A stretch of 64,000 bases of DNA from Parvularcula bermudensis HTCC2503 (GCF_000152825.2 NC_014414.1:930001-994000); one strand, 5' to 3'. Positions 8,461-18,347 are shown, numbered from the stretch's first letter. Numbers and translations are program-made. The notes: generated from the letters alone by a model not told the origin.

Positions 8461-10221
8461 ATGGACGAAAGCGATACAACGGTTGAACCTGAGGTCAATG
8501 CCGATGCCGGTACTCCTGCCTCGGCGGTTATGCCTTCTCCTGAGGTGTGGACCAAGAGTTATCCGGCGGGTGTCCCCGCAACGGTAACATTGGGGGAGGA
8601 TGAGACCTTTACCGGTCTGCTGACCGAAAGCGTGAAGAAGTACGGGGATAAGGTCGCGATCCGCTGCATGGAGACCGACTGGACCTATCGTCGTCTTGAC
8701 GAAGATTCCCGCGCCTTTGCCTCGTATTTGCGATCAAAAGGGATCAATCCCGGCGATCGTGTGGCGATCATGATGCCGACCGTCCCGCAATATGTGGTAT
8801 GCCTTCTTGGCGCTCTCCGGGCTGGGTGCGTCATGGTCGGCGTCAACCCGCTCTACACCGCGCGCGAGCTTTGTCATCAGCTTGAGGATAGCGGCGCCGT
8901 CGCGATCATTATCTTCGACCAATTCGCCTCGATTTTCGCGACGATCCGCGAAAAGACCCCGGTGAAAGAGGTGATCGTCACAAAGGCTGGCGATATTTTC
9001 GGCGGCCCCAAGGGCGCGATCGCCAATCTGGTCGTCAAATATGTCCAGAAGAAAGTCGACTCCTACAGCATCCCCGGGCACACCAAATACACCGATGCCA
9101 TCAAAAAGGGTCGATCGCTGCCGAATGCCGATATCAAGCGGTCCCCGGACGAGATCGCCGCTCTCCAATATACCGGCGGGACGACGGGGGTGGCGAAGGG
9201 CGCCGTTCTGAAGGAGCGCAACCTGCTCGCAGCCGCTAAAATCGGCGATGTCTGGACCAAGCCCGGTCGGGAGCGGGAGCCGGTTTTAGAGGAGCAAAAG
9301 GCGCTCATTCCCCTGCCGCTCTATCACGTCTTCACCCTTTATGTGGTGGCGAGCAGCCTGGGGATTGGGGCCACTTGTATCTTCGTGCCTGATCCGCGCG
9401 ATGGGAAATTGCTGGTCAAGACCATGGCGCGAAACCCGTTCAATCTGATGATTGGGGTCAATCGCCTCTATCAGGGCCTAGCGGAGGCTGAGGTCGATGG
9501 CGAGCCGGTTCTCAAGAAGTTTGTGGACTTCTCGAACACGCGCGCTTGCATTTCTGGCGGAACGCCGACCATGCGGTCGGTCGCTGAGTCCTGGCATAAA
9601 CAAACGGGTCTGTGGATCATGGAAGGCTGGGGCATGACCGAAACGGTCGGCGCCGGGACGTGTAATCCTGACGGGCTCGATGGCTTCAATGGCACTGTTG
9701 GCTTGCCGATGCCGTCCACGCGTATCGAAATTCGCGACGATGACGGAAAGGCCTTGCCGATTGGGGAACGCGGCGAAATTTGGCTTTCCGGACCGCAAGT
9801 GATGGCCGGCTATTGGAAGCGGCCCGACGAGACCGCCAAAGTCATGGATGGCAAGGGCTTCATGGCCACCGGCGATATCGGCATCATGGACGAAAACGGG
9901 TTCATTGAGATTGTCGACCGGAAGAAGGATATGATCCTCGTCTCCGGCTTTAACGTCTATCCGAGCGAGATTGAGGATGTTGTCGATACGATCGAGGGCG
10001 TCAGCGAAGTGGCCGCGGTCGGTATCCCCAGCGAGCGAACCGGTGAAGCCGTCAAATTGTTCGTGGCGAAGTCGGATCCCAATTTGACCGAGGCGGATAT
10101 CATGGCCGTCTGCAAACGGGAGCTGACCAATTACAAGCGGCCGAGCAAGATTGTGTTCATGGACGAGCTTCCGAAGTCGGCCGTCGGGAAGATCTTGAAG
10201 AAAGAGCTGAAGGACGTCTGA
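8461..10221 (+). CDS. fadD: long-chain fatty acid-CoA ligase
   Basis: Activates fatty acids to acyl-CoA via an acyl-adenylate, for beta-oxidation or lipid synthesis. The 586-residue product has the AMP-binding P-loop YTGGTTGVAKGA, the EGWGMTET motif, the ATGDIG aspartate motif, the hinge DRKKDMILVSGFNVYPSEIE and a C-terminal catalytic Lys in KSAVGKILKKEL. The start is set by the AAGGAGGA site. It is monocistronic, flanked by a palindrome upstream and a hairpin terminator downstream. A second AMP-binding enzyme lies at 22.2 kb and a hydroxyacyl-CoA dehydrogenase at 57.3 kb. The exact chain-length preference cannot be read from sequence. Confidence 0.9.
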   Translation: MDESDTTVEPEVNADAGTPASAVMPSPEVWTKSYPAGVPATVTLGEDETFTGLLTESVKKYGDKVAIRCMETDWTYRRLDEDSRAFASYLRSKGINPGDRVAIMMPTVPQYVVCLLGALRAGCVMVGVNPLYTARELCHQLEDSGAVAIIIFDQFASIFATIREKTPVKEVIVTKAGDIFGGPKGAIANLVVKYVQKKVDSYSIPGHTKYTDAIKKGRSLPNADIKRSPDEIAALQYTGGTTGVAKGAVLKERNLLAAAKIGDVWTKPGREREPVLEEQKALIPLPLYHVFTLYVVASSLGIGATCIFVPDPRDGKLLVKTMARNPFNLMIGVNRLYQGLAEAEVDGEPVLKKFVDFSNTRACISGGTPTMRSVAESWHKQTGLWIMEGWGMTETVGAGTCNPDGLDGFNGTVGLPMPSTRIEIRDDDGKALPIGERGEIWLSGPQVMAGYWKRPDETAKVMDGKGFMATGDIGIMDENGFIEIVDRKKDMILVSGFNVYPSEIEDVVDTIEGVSEVAAVGIPSERTGEAVKLFVAKSDPNLTEADIMAVCKRELTNYKRPSKIVFMDELPKSAVGKILKKELKDV

Positions 10222-10263
10222 CCTTCAGTCTCTCTGCCGTCGGCGCGTCCTTTTCCCAAAATC

Positions 10264-10290
10264 AACAGCGGCGGTGTGCGCCGCTGTTTT
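10264..10290 (+). terminator. intrinsic terminator after the acyl-CoA synthetase
   Basis: AACAGCGGCG and CGCCGCTGTT form a 10-base-pair stem around a five-base loop, with a short T tract, 43 bases after the fadD stop codon. Confidence 0.75.
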
Positions 10291-10444
10291 CAGGGTGATC
10301 GGTTCCTCCCCCGCCGATAGGGGGGCGAGGCCCCGCATACCTGCCGTCAACTCCATTCTAACCTTGTTCTGGCACACCTATTCCCGACGAAGCGCGCCTT
10401 AAGCGCGCAAGCCAAGTCCGTCCGCCAGGCCGGACGGGGATAGG

Positions 10445-11605
10445 GTGTTGGTGCGTATATTCTGGTCGATCCTTGCAATGGCATTGTGTCTGGGGATGGG
10501 GATTGCCTATTTCACCAGCTCCCAGGACTCGGCAGTGATCGAAGTCGAGCCTCTCCCCGTCGCGGTTTTCCCCGTTCACTATCAGGAGACCTATCAACAG
10601 CGGCGGCTTTATTCCGGGCGGGTATTGCCTGCCCAGCGCACTGATTTGGCGTTTCGGATCGGGGGGCGGATTGATCGGGTGACGGTCGATGTTGGCGATC
10701 GGGTGGGGCGGGGCGATGTACTTGCTCGGGTGGACACCTCGCCATTCCTGACCGCGACCCGGGCCCTTGAGGCGCAGCTGCACGAAGCGCAGGCTGAAGC
10801 GACCCGGGCAACGCGATTTTTCGACCGGACCAAGACCTTAGAAGCACGTGGTTTTGCCACGACCCAAGAAGTCGACAATGCCCTGGCCGGGCGTGATGCC
10901 TCATTGCAGCGGGTGGAAAGTCTCGCGCGACAGGTGGAGGCGGCCCAAGAGGATCTCGCCGATGCAAGTCTCCTCGCCCCGTTCGACGGCACGATTGTCG
11001 AGCGCTATGTCGATGAGGGGACCGTCATTGATGCCGGCCGTCCGATCGTTCGGGTAAGTGGCGAGGGACGGCTTGAGGCCGAAATCGATCTGCCCAGTGC
11101 CCAAGCCAGCCGTCTTTTCCGGGGCCAGGACCTCGTCCTTGTCCATGATGGGGTGCCGCTGGACGGGACGGTGACCGGGATTTCTCGCGACATCGATCCG
11201 CTGACCCGGAGTCAGACTGTTCGTATCGGCCTTCAGGATCATATGGGCCTTCTTCCCGGCGCGCTTGTCCGTCTTGAGCTGTTCGAGACCCGCGCCGCTC
11301 GCGGCTTTTGGGTACCGCTTGGCGCATTGCAGGAAAGCTATCGCGGTCTGTGGTCGCTCTATGCCGTCGACCGTAAAGGTGAGGGGGCGGAGGGACGTAT
11401 TGCGCGCTATGACGTCGAAATTCTGTCGATTACGGAGGATCGGGCTTATGTCACGGGCACGCCAACGGATGGACAGTCGATTGTATCGGACGCTCCCTTC
11501 CGATTTGTGCCAGGCCAATCCGTCAAGATTGTCCGAGAGGAGACGGCTCCCACGCGGCCGACCCTCCTATCAGGATTAGCGGATCGCGGATTGCGACGGC
11601 CATGA
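10445..11605 (+). CDS. RND efflux periplasmic adaptor subunit
   Basis: Membrane-fusion protein that links an inner-membrane RND pump to an outer-membrane channel. The 386-residue product has an N-terminal membrane anchor (residues about 4-21), a lipoyl/barrel-sandwich half-motif GRIDRVTVDVGDRVGRGDVL, a coiled-coil hairpin at roughly 95-165, the second lipoyl half (LLAPFDGTIVERYVDEG) and beta-barrel/membrane-proximal domains. It begins with GTG at 10445 or 10451, after GGGGATAGG. Its stop overlaps the pump start by four bases (ATGA), so the genes are co-translated. No local regulator is present. Confidence 0.88.
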   Translation: MLVRIFWSILAMALCLGMGIAYFTSSQDSAVIEVEPLPVAVFPVHYQETYQQRRLYSGRVLPAQRTDLAFRIGGRIDRVTVDVGDRVGRGDVLARVDTSPFLTATRALEAQLHEAQAEATRATRFFDRTKTLEARGFATTQEVDNALAGRDASLQRVESLARQVEAAQEDLADASLLAPFDGTIVERYVDEGTVIDAGRPIVRVSGEGRLEAEIDLPSAQASRLFRGQDLVLVHDGVPLDGTVTGISRDIDPLTRSQTVRIGLQDHMGLLPGALVRLELFETRAARGFWVPLGALQESYRGLWSLYAVDRKGEGAEGRIARYDVEILSITEDRAYVTGTPTDGQSIVSDAPFRFVPGQSVKIVREETAPTRPTLLSGLADRGLRRP

Positions 11606-14600
11606 AGACCGTATTGTTCGATCATCCGCGCGCCTTGATCCTCGTCATCTTGGTCATTCTCGTCGGCGGGATTGCGTCGCTGTTGACCATGCCGCAAGCG
11701 GAGGACCCAAAGGTTCGTGATCGAATTGGAACCATTCTCACGGCCTATCCTGGCGCGTCGGCTCTCAGGCTTGAGCGACTTATCACCGAGCCACTGGAAC
11801 AACGATTGCTCGAAGTGCCAGAGATTGACACGCTTAATTCCGTGTCTTCCGGCGGTATGTCGTCAATCTGGTTTGAATTCCACGATCACGTGAATGATAC
11901 GGACCAAGTTTTTGGGAAGATCCGTGACATTATTGAAGAAGTGACCCCGGATTTGCCGGTGGAAGCCGGACCGCCGCGTCTGCGTCATAATCATGTCTAC
12001 GCCTATACTCTTCTGGCTGCCTTGATCTGGGAGGGGGAGGACGCGCCCAACCCGCTTATTTTGAAAAGGACGGCAGAGGAGCTTCGTAGCCAGCTTCGTC
12101 GGGTGCCGGGGACAGAATACACAGACATTCACGGCATCGGACCAGAGCAAATTGCGGTTCTTCTCAATGCGGATCGTGCCCAAGCTCATGGACTGTCCGA
12201 GCGGCAAGTGGCTGCCGCCCTTTCCCAGGCGGATACAAAGATCGCAGCAGGCCGTCTCTATGGGGATTATACCGAGTTTACTCTCGAAGTCGCGGGCGAG
12301 CTAGATACGCTCGATCGGATCCGGCAGGTGCCTATCCGTCAGGGGCCAGGAGGCGGCAGTCTTCGGATCGGAGATGTCGCCGATGTTTCTCGTGGCCTCG
12401 CCACCCCCGAATCAGAGGCGGTATTCATCAATGGACACCGCGCGGTTATTGTCGGCACCCGCCTAGAGGATGGCTTGCGTGTCGGTGCGTGGGCAAAAAC
12501 CGTCAGACAAACATTGACCGCATTCGAGAACGACCTTTCCGGCGGTGTCGATCTAAAGGTCATCTTCGATCAGTCCGCTTACACGGATCAACGCTTTGGC
12601 GCTTTGGTATCGAATCTGGCTTGTGGGCTCGCTTTGGTGGTCGTGGTCCTGTTCTTTACCATGGGATGGCGGCCAGCCCTTATCGTGACGGCGGCTATTC
12701 CGTTGACGGTCCTTGCCTCGTTCATTTTCCTCGATCAGTTCGGTATTCCGATCCATCAAATGACTGTGGTCGGATTGATCGTCGCCCTTGGGCTGCTGGT
12801 CGATGCGGCCATCGTGATGTGCGATTCAGTTGGTCAGGCGCTTGATGAAGGCCAACCGGCGCGAACCGCCGTCGCAGCGAGCGTTGAGCGCCTTTGGCGT
12901 CCTTTGCTGAGCTCCACCTTGACCACTGCCCTCGCTTTCTTGCCGATCACCTTGCTGAACGGTTCAGCCGGGGAATTTGTGGGGCCGATTGCCGATAGTG
13001 TGATCATCGCGGTATTGGCCTCGTTAATCTTGGCATTGACGGTGGTGGCGGCGCTGGCAGGCCTGTTTCTAAAGCCGAGCCGGACGACCAATCATGTGCG
13101 GAAAAGTCCGTTCTCGCCACTTGCCCGGGGGTTCGACCGTCTTCTCGCCATGAGCCTGTCGGCTCCACGACTTTCACTTGCCGCCTCATTGATCGTGCCG
13201 GTTCTCGGTTTCTACGGTATAACAACGCTGCCGATACAGTTCTTCCCGCCGGCGGATCGGAATCAGTTCCACGTGCAATTACAGCTTCCGCCCCAGGCCA
13301 GCCTCTTGGCCACACAAGAGGCTGCCATGGAAGCCGATCGGGTCTTGCGGGAGATCGACCGTGTTCAGTCCATCGAATGGACCATTGGGAACTCTGTGCC
13401 CGCCTTTTATTATAACCTCAAAATGAACCGGGACGGGGCGCAGCATTTCGCGGAGGCCATTGTCACTCTCGATCGTCTCGATGACATGATGGGGGTCATC
13501 AACCGAACGCAAAGACGTCTTAGTGAGGCTCTCCCCTCGGTTCAGGTCAATGCCATGCCGTTGATGCAAGGCGCGCCGAGCGATGCGCCCTTTGAGGTTC
13601 GCTTGACGGGGCCGGATTTGCAGACCCTACAACGGCTGGGGGAGGATGTACGCCTCCTCCTTTCTCAGGTGCCTGGAGTGACGGTGACAACGGCCTCTCT
13701 GGCGGGTGGGGTTCCTAAGCTGTGGCTCGCGGCCGATGAAGACCGGGTCCAGGCGGCGGGCCTTACGCTATCGCAACTCAATGGCGATTTGGGCGACAAG
13801 CTCTTCGGGGTTGCGGCGGGGGCGGTGATTGAGGGGGAAACGTCGCTGCCGGTTGTCGTCCGACTTGACGACACCGCCCGGCGGTCAATGGATCAAATTC
13901 GTACACTGTCGATTAGCAATTCAAGCTCTCAAGGAATCGGAATCCCCCTTTCTGCACTGACTGAATTTGAGCTTCGTCCCAGTCCGGCGCAAATAACCCA
14001 CTATGCAGGAGAGAGGGTAAACACGATCTACGCCTTTGTTCATGCGGGAAGTTTGCCAGGGGCTGCAGTGTCGGCATTTACCGAGGCGGTTGCCGAGGGT
14101 GAGCTGTCTTTCCCCCCAGGATATGGATTTGAGATGGGGGGAGACGCGGAGGCGCGCGCCAAAGCCGTCACCTCATTGATGTCGTCGGTCGGGTTGATCG
14201 TTGTCGCGGCGATCGCGACCGTCGTTTTATCCTTCAATAGCTTTCGTCTAGCCGCGATTGTCTTTGCCGTCGCGGCTCTCTCGATTGGCCTTGGCATGTT
14301 CAGTCTGGCAATGGGCGGCTTCCCCTTCGGTTTCGTGGTCATCATCGCCTTGATGGGGTTGGTGGGGGTGGCGATCAATGCCTCGATCATCATCCTATCG
14401 ACCTTACAGAATGATCCGCCCTCAGCGGCCGGGGATCCCGATGCGATCAGGCGGGCCGTCTACGGTACGGCGCGACACATCACCTCGACGACATTGACCA
14501 CATCGATTGGCTTTGTGCCTTTGCTTCTTTCGACAGGCGGGTTGTGGCCGCCCTTCTCTGCCACGATCGCCGGGGGCATTCTGCTGTCGACGATCGTCTC

Positions 14601-14706
14601 CTTCTTCTTTGTTCCTGCCTGTTTCCTCCTTTTACGGCGGAAAACTTCGGAAAAACCCATATCCCTCCCTCCACGACCGAAAGGATTGATCCGTGCTGAC
14701 CTGTAG
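11602..14706 (+). CDS. RND family efflux pump (AcrB-like permease)
   Basis: Proton-driven multidrug or metabolite exporter of the inner membrane. The 1034 residues show the RND plan: TM1, a large periplasmic loop (about 35-330), TM2-6, TM7, a second loop (about 550-845) and TM8-12. Family motifs include GASALRLERLITEPLEQRL, ATPESEAVFINGHRAV and, in TM4, GLLVDAAIVM, which keeps one of the two proton-relay Asp found in AcrB (VDA instead of VDD). It is flanked by its adaptor (four-base overlap) and its outer-membrane partner (14-base overlap), forming a complete tripartite operon. Substrate is unknown. Confidence 0.92.
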   Translation: MKTVLFDHPRALILVILVILVGGIASLLTMPQAEDPKVRDRIGTILTAYPGASALRLERLITEPLEQRLLEVPEIDTLNSVSSGGMSSIWFEFHDHVNDTDQVFGKIRDIIEEVTPDLPVEAGPPRLRHNHVYAYTLLAALIWEGEDAPNPLILKRTAEELRSQLRRVPGTEYTDIHGIGPEQIAVLLNADRAQAHGLSERQVAAALSQADTKIAAGRLYGDYTEFTLEVAGELDTLDRIRQVPIRQGPGGGSLRIGDVADVSRGLATPESEAVFINGHRAVIVGTRLEDGLRVGAWAKTVRQTLTAFENDLSGGVDLKVIFDQSAYTDQRFGALVSNLACGLALVVVVLFFTMGWRPALIVTAAIPLTVLASFIFLDQFGIPIHQMTVVGLIVALGLLVDAAIVMCDSVGQALDEGQPARTAVAASVERLWRPLLSSTLTTALAFLPITLLNGSAGEFVGPIADSVIIAVLASLILALTVVAALAGLFLKPSRTTNHVRKSPFSPLARGFDRLLAMSLSAPRLSLAASLIVPVLGFYGITTLPIQFFPPADRNQFHVQLQLPPQASLLATQEAAMEADRVLREIDRVQSIEWTIGNSVPAFYYNLKMNRDGAQHFAEAIVTLDRLDDMMGVINRTQRRLSEALPSVQVNAMPLMQGAPSDAPFEVRLTGPDLQTLQRLGEDVRLLLSQVPGVTVTTASLAGGVPKLWLAADEDRVQAAGLTLSQLNGDLGDKLFGVAAGAVIEGETSLPVVVRLDDTARRSMDQIRTLSISNSSSQGIGIPLSALTEFELRPSPAQITHYAGERVNTIYAFVHAGSLPGAAVSAFTEAVAEGELSFPPGYGFEMGGDAEARAKAVTSLMSSVGLIVVAAIATVVLSFNSFRLAAIVFAVAALSIGLGMFSLAMGGFPFGFVVIIALMGLVGVAINASIIILSTLQNDPPSAAGDPDAIRRAVYGTARHITSTTLTTSIGFVPLLLSTGGLWPPFSATIAGGILLSTIVSFFFVPACFLLLRRKTSEKPISLPPRPKGLIRADL

Positions 14707-15955
14707 CGCAATCCTCGCGATCATGGCGAGTATGTCCGGTAGCTATGAGGAGACGAACGCGCTTCTGTATCGTCTGCTCGACACCCATCCGCAACTTTCC
14801 GCGGCCGAGACGGCCAGAGCCTCCGAAGCTGCTGCGCTCCGGGCGACGCAACGGCGACGGCTGCCGTCAGTCGCCCTGACCGTGGGGGCTGGGACGACGG
14901 AAGAGACCGTCAGGATAGATGGTCTCGATGGGGCGTTAACAGATAGCCGAGAGCCGGTAGGGGGAAGGCTGACCGTCTCCCAGCCCTTGTTCACCAGCGG
15001 GGTGATCGGTGGCGCCATTGGTGCGGCGAAGGCGCGTTTAGGCAAGGCGGACTTGACCCTTGATGCAACGCGTCAGGATCTTCTTTTCGCTGGGGCCGAG
15101 GCGATGGCTACTATCGTCAGGGACCGGACGGTGCTCGAGGCACGCCTGCGCAATGAAGACGTCCTGGCACAGCGTCTGGAGGAGAGTTGGGCCCGTCAGG
15201 ACGTTGGGCTGGCGACCGTGACGGATGTGCAGCAATCGAGGTCGCGAAGCGCCCAGGCGACGGCAAACCGGGTCGCGGCCGAAGGGGCATTGGCCGTATC
15301 GGAGGCCCGCTTTGAACGAATTTTTGGATTTCCAGCGCCGGCGTCGTTGCAGATGCCCGTTCTTCCCGAAGCGCTACCGGAAAGCCTTGATGACGCTATT
15401 GGAACCGCTCTGGAGATCAGCCCGGACTATGCCCGTGCGGGGGAGGAGGTGAAGGCAGCACGGGCCACATTGAGGGCGCGTCGTGGGCAGCTCTTGCCTC
15501 AGCTCGCCCTAACCGCCGAAGCGGCGTATCAGGACGATCAACGGCTGGGGCTGCAAGTCGCCGAAGCCGAGAGCTATAGCATTATGGTCGAGGGGCGCTG
15601 GGACATCTTCGATGGCGGGGCCGGTTATGCGCGGGCCGCGGCCGCGCAGCAGGATGTCGGCACGGCGATGTTTCAGGAGGACGACAGCCGTCGCGCTTTG
15701 CAGGAGCAGGTGGCCGCCGCGTTTCATCGCCATCGTGTCGCGACCGCGTCTTTGCTTGCGCGCCGGGCGCAGCGCGATGCCGCCAGCAGCGCCGCCGAAG
15801 GGGTTGCTGAGGAATATCTCGAAGGACGACGGACACGCCTCGATGTGCTCGATGCGGACCGAGAGCTGAGTGACGCCGAAGTTGCCGTTATTGCGGCGGA
15901 GGCCGAGGAGGTCACCGCCGGTTTCGCGCTGCTCCGGGCGATGGGCGCTCTTTAG
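14693..15955 (+). CDS. TolC-like outer-membrane efflux protein
   Basis: Outer-membrane channel expected to complete the RND pump. The 420-residue product has the duplicated helical repeat of the OEP family, with long Ala/Glu/Arg-rich coiled-coil segments, the PLFTSG segment and the GRWDIFDGGAGYARAAAAQQ motif that marks the second repeat. It starts with GTG at 14693 inside the end of the pump gene (14-base overlap). The N-terminus, MLTCSAILAIMASMSG, is a short hydrophobic segment and could be a weak signal peptide; a Cys at position 4 is not in a lipobox. Confidence 0.87.
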   Translation: MLTCSAILAIMASMSGSYEETNALLYRLLDTHPQLSAAETARASEAAALRATQRRRLPSVALTVGAGTTEETVRIDGLDGALTDSREPVGGRLTVSQPLFTSGVIGGAIGAAKARLGKADLTLDATRQDLLFAGAEAMATIVRDRTVLEARLRNEDVLAQRLEESWARQDVGLATVTDVQQSRSRSAQATANRVAAEGALAVSEARFERIFGFPAPASLQMPVLPEALPESLDDAIGTALEISPDYARAGEEVKAARATLRARRGQLLPQLALTAEAAYQDDQRLGLQVAEAESYSIMVEGRWDIFDGGAGYARAAAAQQDVGTAMFQEDDSRRALQEQVAAAFHRHRVATASLLARRAQRDAASSAAEGVAEEYLEGRRTRLDVLDADRELSDAEVAVIAAEAEEVTAGFALLRAMGAL

Positions 15956-15995
15956 ACCCCAAAAGCGTGCCGCGCCGACGGGGACGGAGAATGCC

Positions 15996-16742
15996 TTAGG
16001 CCGGTACGGCGGTGGTCACGCGGTCGGTCTTGTCTGAGGCGTCGGCCGCAGCGGGAAGGGGGACTGCACGCTCGAACAAGAAGAACGACGAGCGAAAGCC
16101 CACCTGAAGATAGATGAGACTGAGAAGACGTAGTCGCCAGGGTTTCGGCGGCATCCGTTTCTTCTCGACCAGCCGGAAGCCATAGGCTTCGGCCAGCGCT
16201 GTGAGACGGTGGGCGAACCAGGCTGGATACTGCACCAAGACACGTCCCCCCGGCGCCAAATGCTGGTCTAGGGCCGTAAAGAGCCGAGGCAGATAGCGCG
16301 TGGAAGTCGCGAATTGCTTTTCGGGCTCATCAAAGGAAAGGTTGAGATAGGGAGGGTTCGCCAGGATCAGATCGAACCGCCCCTGAATATTGTCAAACAT
16401 ATCGCTGTGACGAAACTCGACATTTGTGACGCCAAAGCGCCGGCAATTCTCCGCGGCATTGGCGAGGGCCGTAGCGCTGACATCGCTGGCGACGATCTGA
16501 TCGGCTTTTTCCGAGCAAAAATAGGCCCCGACCCCGCAGCCGGTACCCAGGTCAAGAACGCGATCGCCATGATTGCAATAGGCCGCACAGCTCTGTTCAT
16601 TTTCGAGCGGCTTGTAGACCCCTTTGTAAACGACGAATTCCTTTCCCCCAAGACGAACGCTGGGCATTCTTTGGGTCAGCTGCGCCACATGCCAGTACCA
16701 AAACCGCATAATCGGCGTGCTGATCGTGTCGAGAAGTGCCAT
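15996..16742 (-). CDS. class I SAM-dependent methyltransferase (HemK/PrmC-like core)
   Basis: 248 residues with a Rossmann methyltransferase core: motif I LDLGTGCGVGAYF, an acidic ribose contact IVASDVSATAL, and NPPY in LILANPPYLN. The NPPY tetrapeptide is typical of enzymes that methylate amide or ring nitrogens (HemK, RsmC, TrmN6 types). The C-terminal third (RMPPKPWRLRLLSLIYLQVG) is basic and hydrophobic. It diverges from the oxoamine synthase gene across an unusually AT-rich 192-base spacer, so the two may share control. The substrate is unknown; it could be a small molecule made by the neighbour, or a macromolecule. Confidence 0.75.
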   Translation of the reverse strand: MALLDTISTPIMRFWYWHVAQLTQRMPSVRLGGKEFVVYKGVYKPLENEQSCAAYCNHGDRVLDLGTGCGVGAYFCSEKADQIVASDVSATALANAAENCRRFGVTNVEFRHSDMFDNIQGRFDLILANPPYLNLSFDEPEKQFATSTRYLPRLFTALDQHLAPGGRVLVQYPAWFAHRLTALAEAYGFRLVEKKRMPPKPWRLRLLSLIYLQVGFRSSFFLFERAVPLPAAADASDKTDRVTTAVPA

Positions 16743-16934
16743 GAATCACCAACTAAAATACAAAATAGTTGGGCTAAGTTTCTGCGAAAATTATTGATAT
16801 AAAAACAATGAAAATATCCGATAACGATCGAATAACCTTAATCAGATGTGAGTTTATCAGGTCTCGCTTATTTCACGATATTATAAACGTTTGGAGGATA
16901 GAAGGGCTTTGGGTAATGGGTTGAGGTTCTTCCA
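16743..16934. promoter_or_regulatory. AT-rich divergent intergenic region
   Basis: The 192 bases between the methyltransferase and oxoamine synthase starts are visibly AT-rich compared with everything around them, especially 16745-16890. They must hold both divergent promoters. No clear operator palindrome was found. Confidence 0.45.
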
Positions 16935-18347
16935 ATGGGCACAGATGATATCCGTTCGGCACTGTCGCGGACTTCTTTCGACTTTCGTCGTCCAAATGGC
17001 GTGGATCTGATTGAAAGAACGCAAGGCTTCCACGACTGGCTTGAGACCTGCTTCGATTACGGGATCTGGAGTTACGGGCGTGCGACCGATCAGGGGCCGA
17101 GGCGCCATGTTGCAATCCTCAATGACCGGGGTGAGCGGACGGAAGGCGTGAACTTTGCCTCTCAGGACTATTTGTCCCTAGCTGCGCATCCTGAAATTAA
17201 CGCGGCCGCCCATGAGGCAATCGACACCTATGGCGTTCACAGCGCCGGCTCCCCCGCTTTGGTCGGCAATACCTCAAGCTCGCTGAGCCTCGAAGAGAAG
17301 ATCGCTGATTTTGTCAAAGCCGATTACGTTAGCCTGTTCCCCACGGGATGGGCGGCAGGGTTTGGGACCATCACAGGGTTGGTCCGTCCCTTCGACCACA
17401 TTGTTATCGATGCGCTGGCCCATGCCTGCTTGCATTCGGGGGCCCAGGCCGCAACCAAGAATATTAGTCTATTTCGCCATAATCAGGTGGAGGACGCGCG
17501 AAAGAAGCTTGCGAAAATTCGCGCCAAGGATACCGAGAATGGAATCCTTCTGATTACTGAGGGCTTGTTCTCAATGGACTCCGATTCGCCCGACCTTGCT
17601 GCAATGCAAGAGCTGGCGGATGAATATCAAGCGACCTTGTTTGTCGATGTCGCCCATGATCTGGGCTCCATGGGTCCGACCGGGCGCGGCGTACTCGAGA
17701 AGCAAAATATGCTCGGCAAGGTCGACATCGTTATGGGAAGCTTCTCAAAGACCTTCGCCTCGAATGGCGGGTTCGTTGCGACCCGCAAATGCGGTGTGAG
17801 AGAGTATCTTCGTTTTTACAGCTCACCCAATACCTTTTCCAATGCCCTGTCCCCGATCCAGACGGCGGTGGTCTCAAAGGCATTTGACATTGTCGCTTCC
17901 GACGAAGGCCGGACGTTGAGGGATCGGAATGCCCGAAACGGTATCGAGCTCCGTAGCTTTCTGAAGATGGCTGGCTTTGATGTGTACGGTACATTATCCC
18001 CTATCGTCTGTGCCCATATCGGTGAAGAGGATCTGGGCCGGGTTATGGGGCGTAAAATCGCCGAGCTCGGCCTTATCGCTAATCTGGTGGAGTATCCTGC
18101 GGTCTCCCGTAAACAAGCGCGCTTCCGTTTTCAGGTGATGGCCAATCATACGAGCCATGACACGATAGCGGCGTCTCGGATCCTAGCCAATGCCCGGAGC
18201 GAGGTCACCGACGAGAAGGGGAGACTGAAACCCCTGGATGAGCTCAGCTGGGGACCGGCCGCGCAAAGCCCGCTGACGGCAATGGCAAAAGTCAAAGAGA
18301 TAGGGGGCACGGATGAACAAGCCCCCTCTATCGCCGCGACCGGATAA
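16935..18347 (+). CDS. alpha-oxoamine synthase family PLP enzyme (CqsA/SPT-like)
   Basis: 470-residue fold-type I PLP enzyme of the group that condenses an amino acid with an acyl-CoA or acyl-ACP (KBL, AONS, ALAS, SPT, CqsA). Visible features: NFASQDYLSLAAHP near the N-terminus, the PLP-stacking His 163 in DALAHACLHSGA, Asp 238/His 241 in FVDVAHDLG (instead of the usual DEAH), and the Schiff-base Lys 272 in GSFSKTFASNGG. The layout PTGWAAGFG...AHACLHSGAQ parallels that of the autoinducer synthase CqsA. N- and C-terminal extensions make it longer than hemA. It is followed by a terminator and diverges from a methyltransferase. It could make a signal, a sphingoid-like base or a secondary metabolite; the substrate cannot be read from the sequence. 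Confidence 0.75.
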   Translation: MGTDDIRSALSRTSFDFRRPNGVDLIERTQGFHDWLETCFDYGIWSYGRATDQGPRRHVAILNDRGERTEGVNFASQDYLSLAAHPEINAAAHEAIDTYGVHSAGSPALVGNTSSSLSLEEKIADFVKADYVSLFPTGWAAGFGTITGLVRPFDHIVIDALAHACLHSGAQAATKNISLFRHNQVEDARKKLAKIRAKDTENGILLITEGLFSMDSDSPDLAAMQELADEYQATLFVDVAHDLGSMGPTGRGVLEKQNMLGKVDIVMGSFSKTFASNGGFVATRKCGVREYLRFYSSPNTFSNALSPIQTAVVSKAFDIVASDEGRTLRDRNARNGIELRSFLKMAGFDVYGTLSPIVCAHIGEEDLGRVMGRKIAELGLIANLVEYPAVSRKQARFRFQVMANHTSHDTIAASRILANARSEVTDEKGRLKPLDELSWGPAAQSPLTAMAKVKEIGGTDEQAPSIAATG

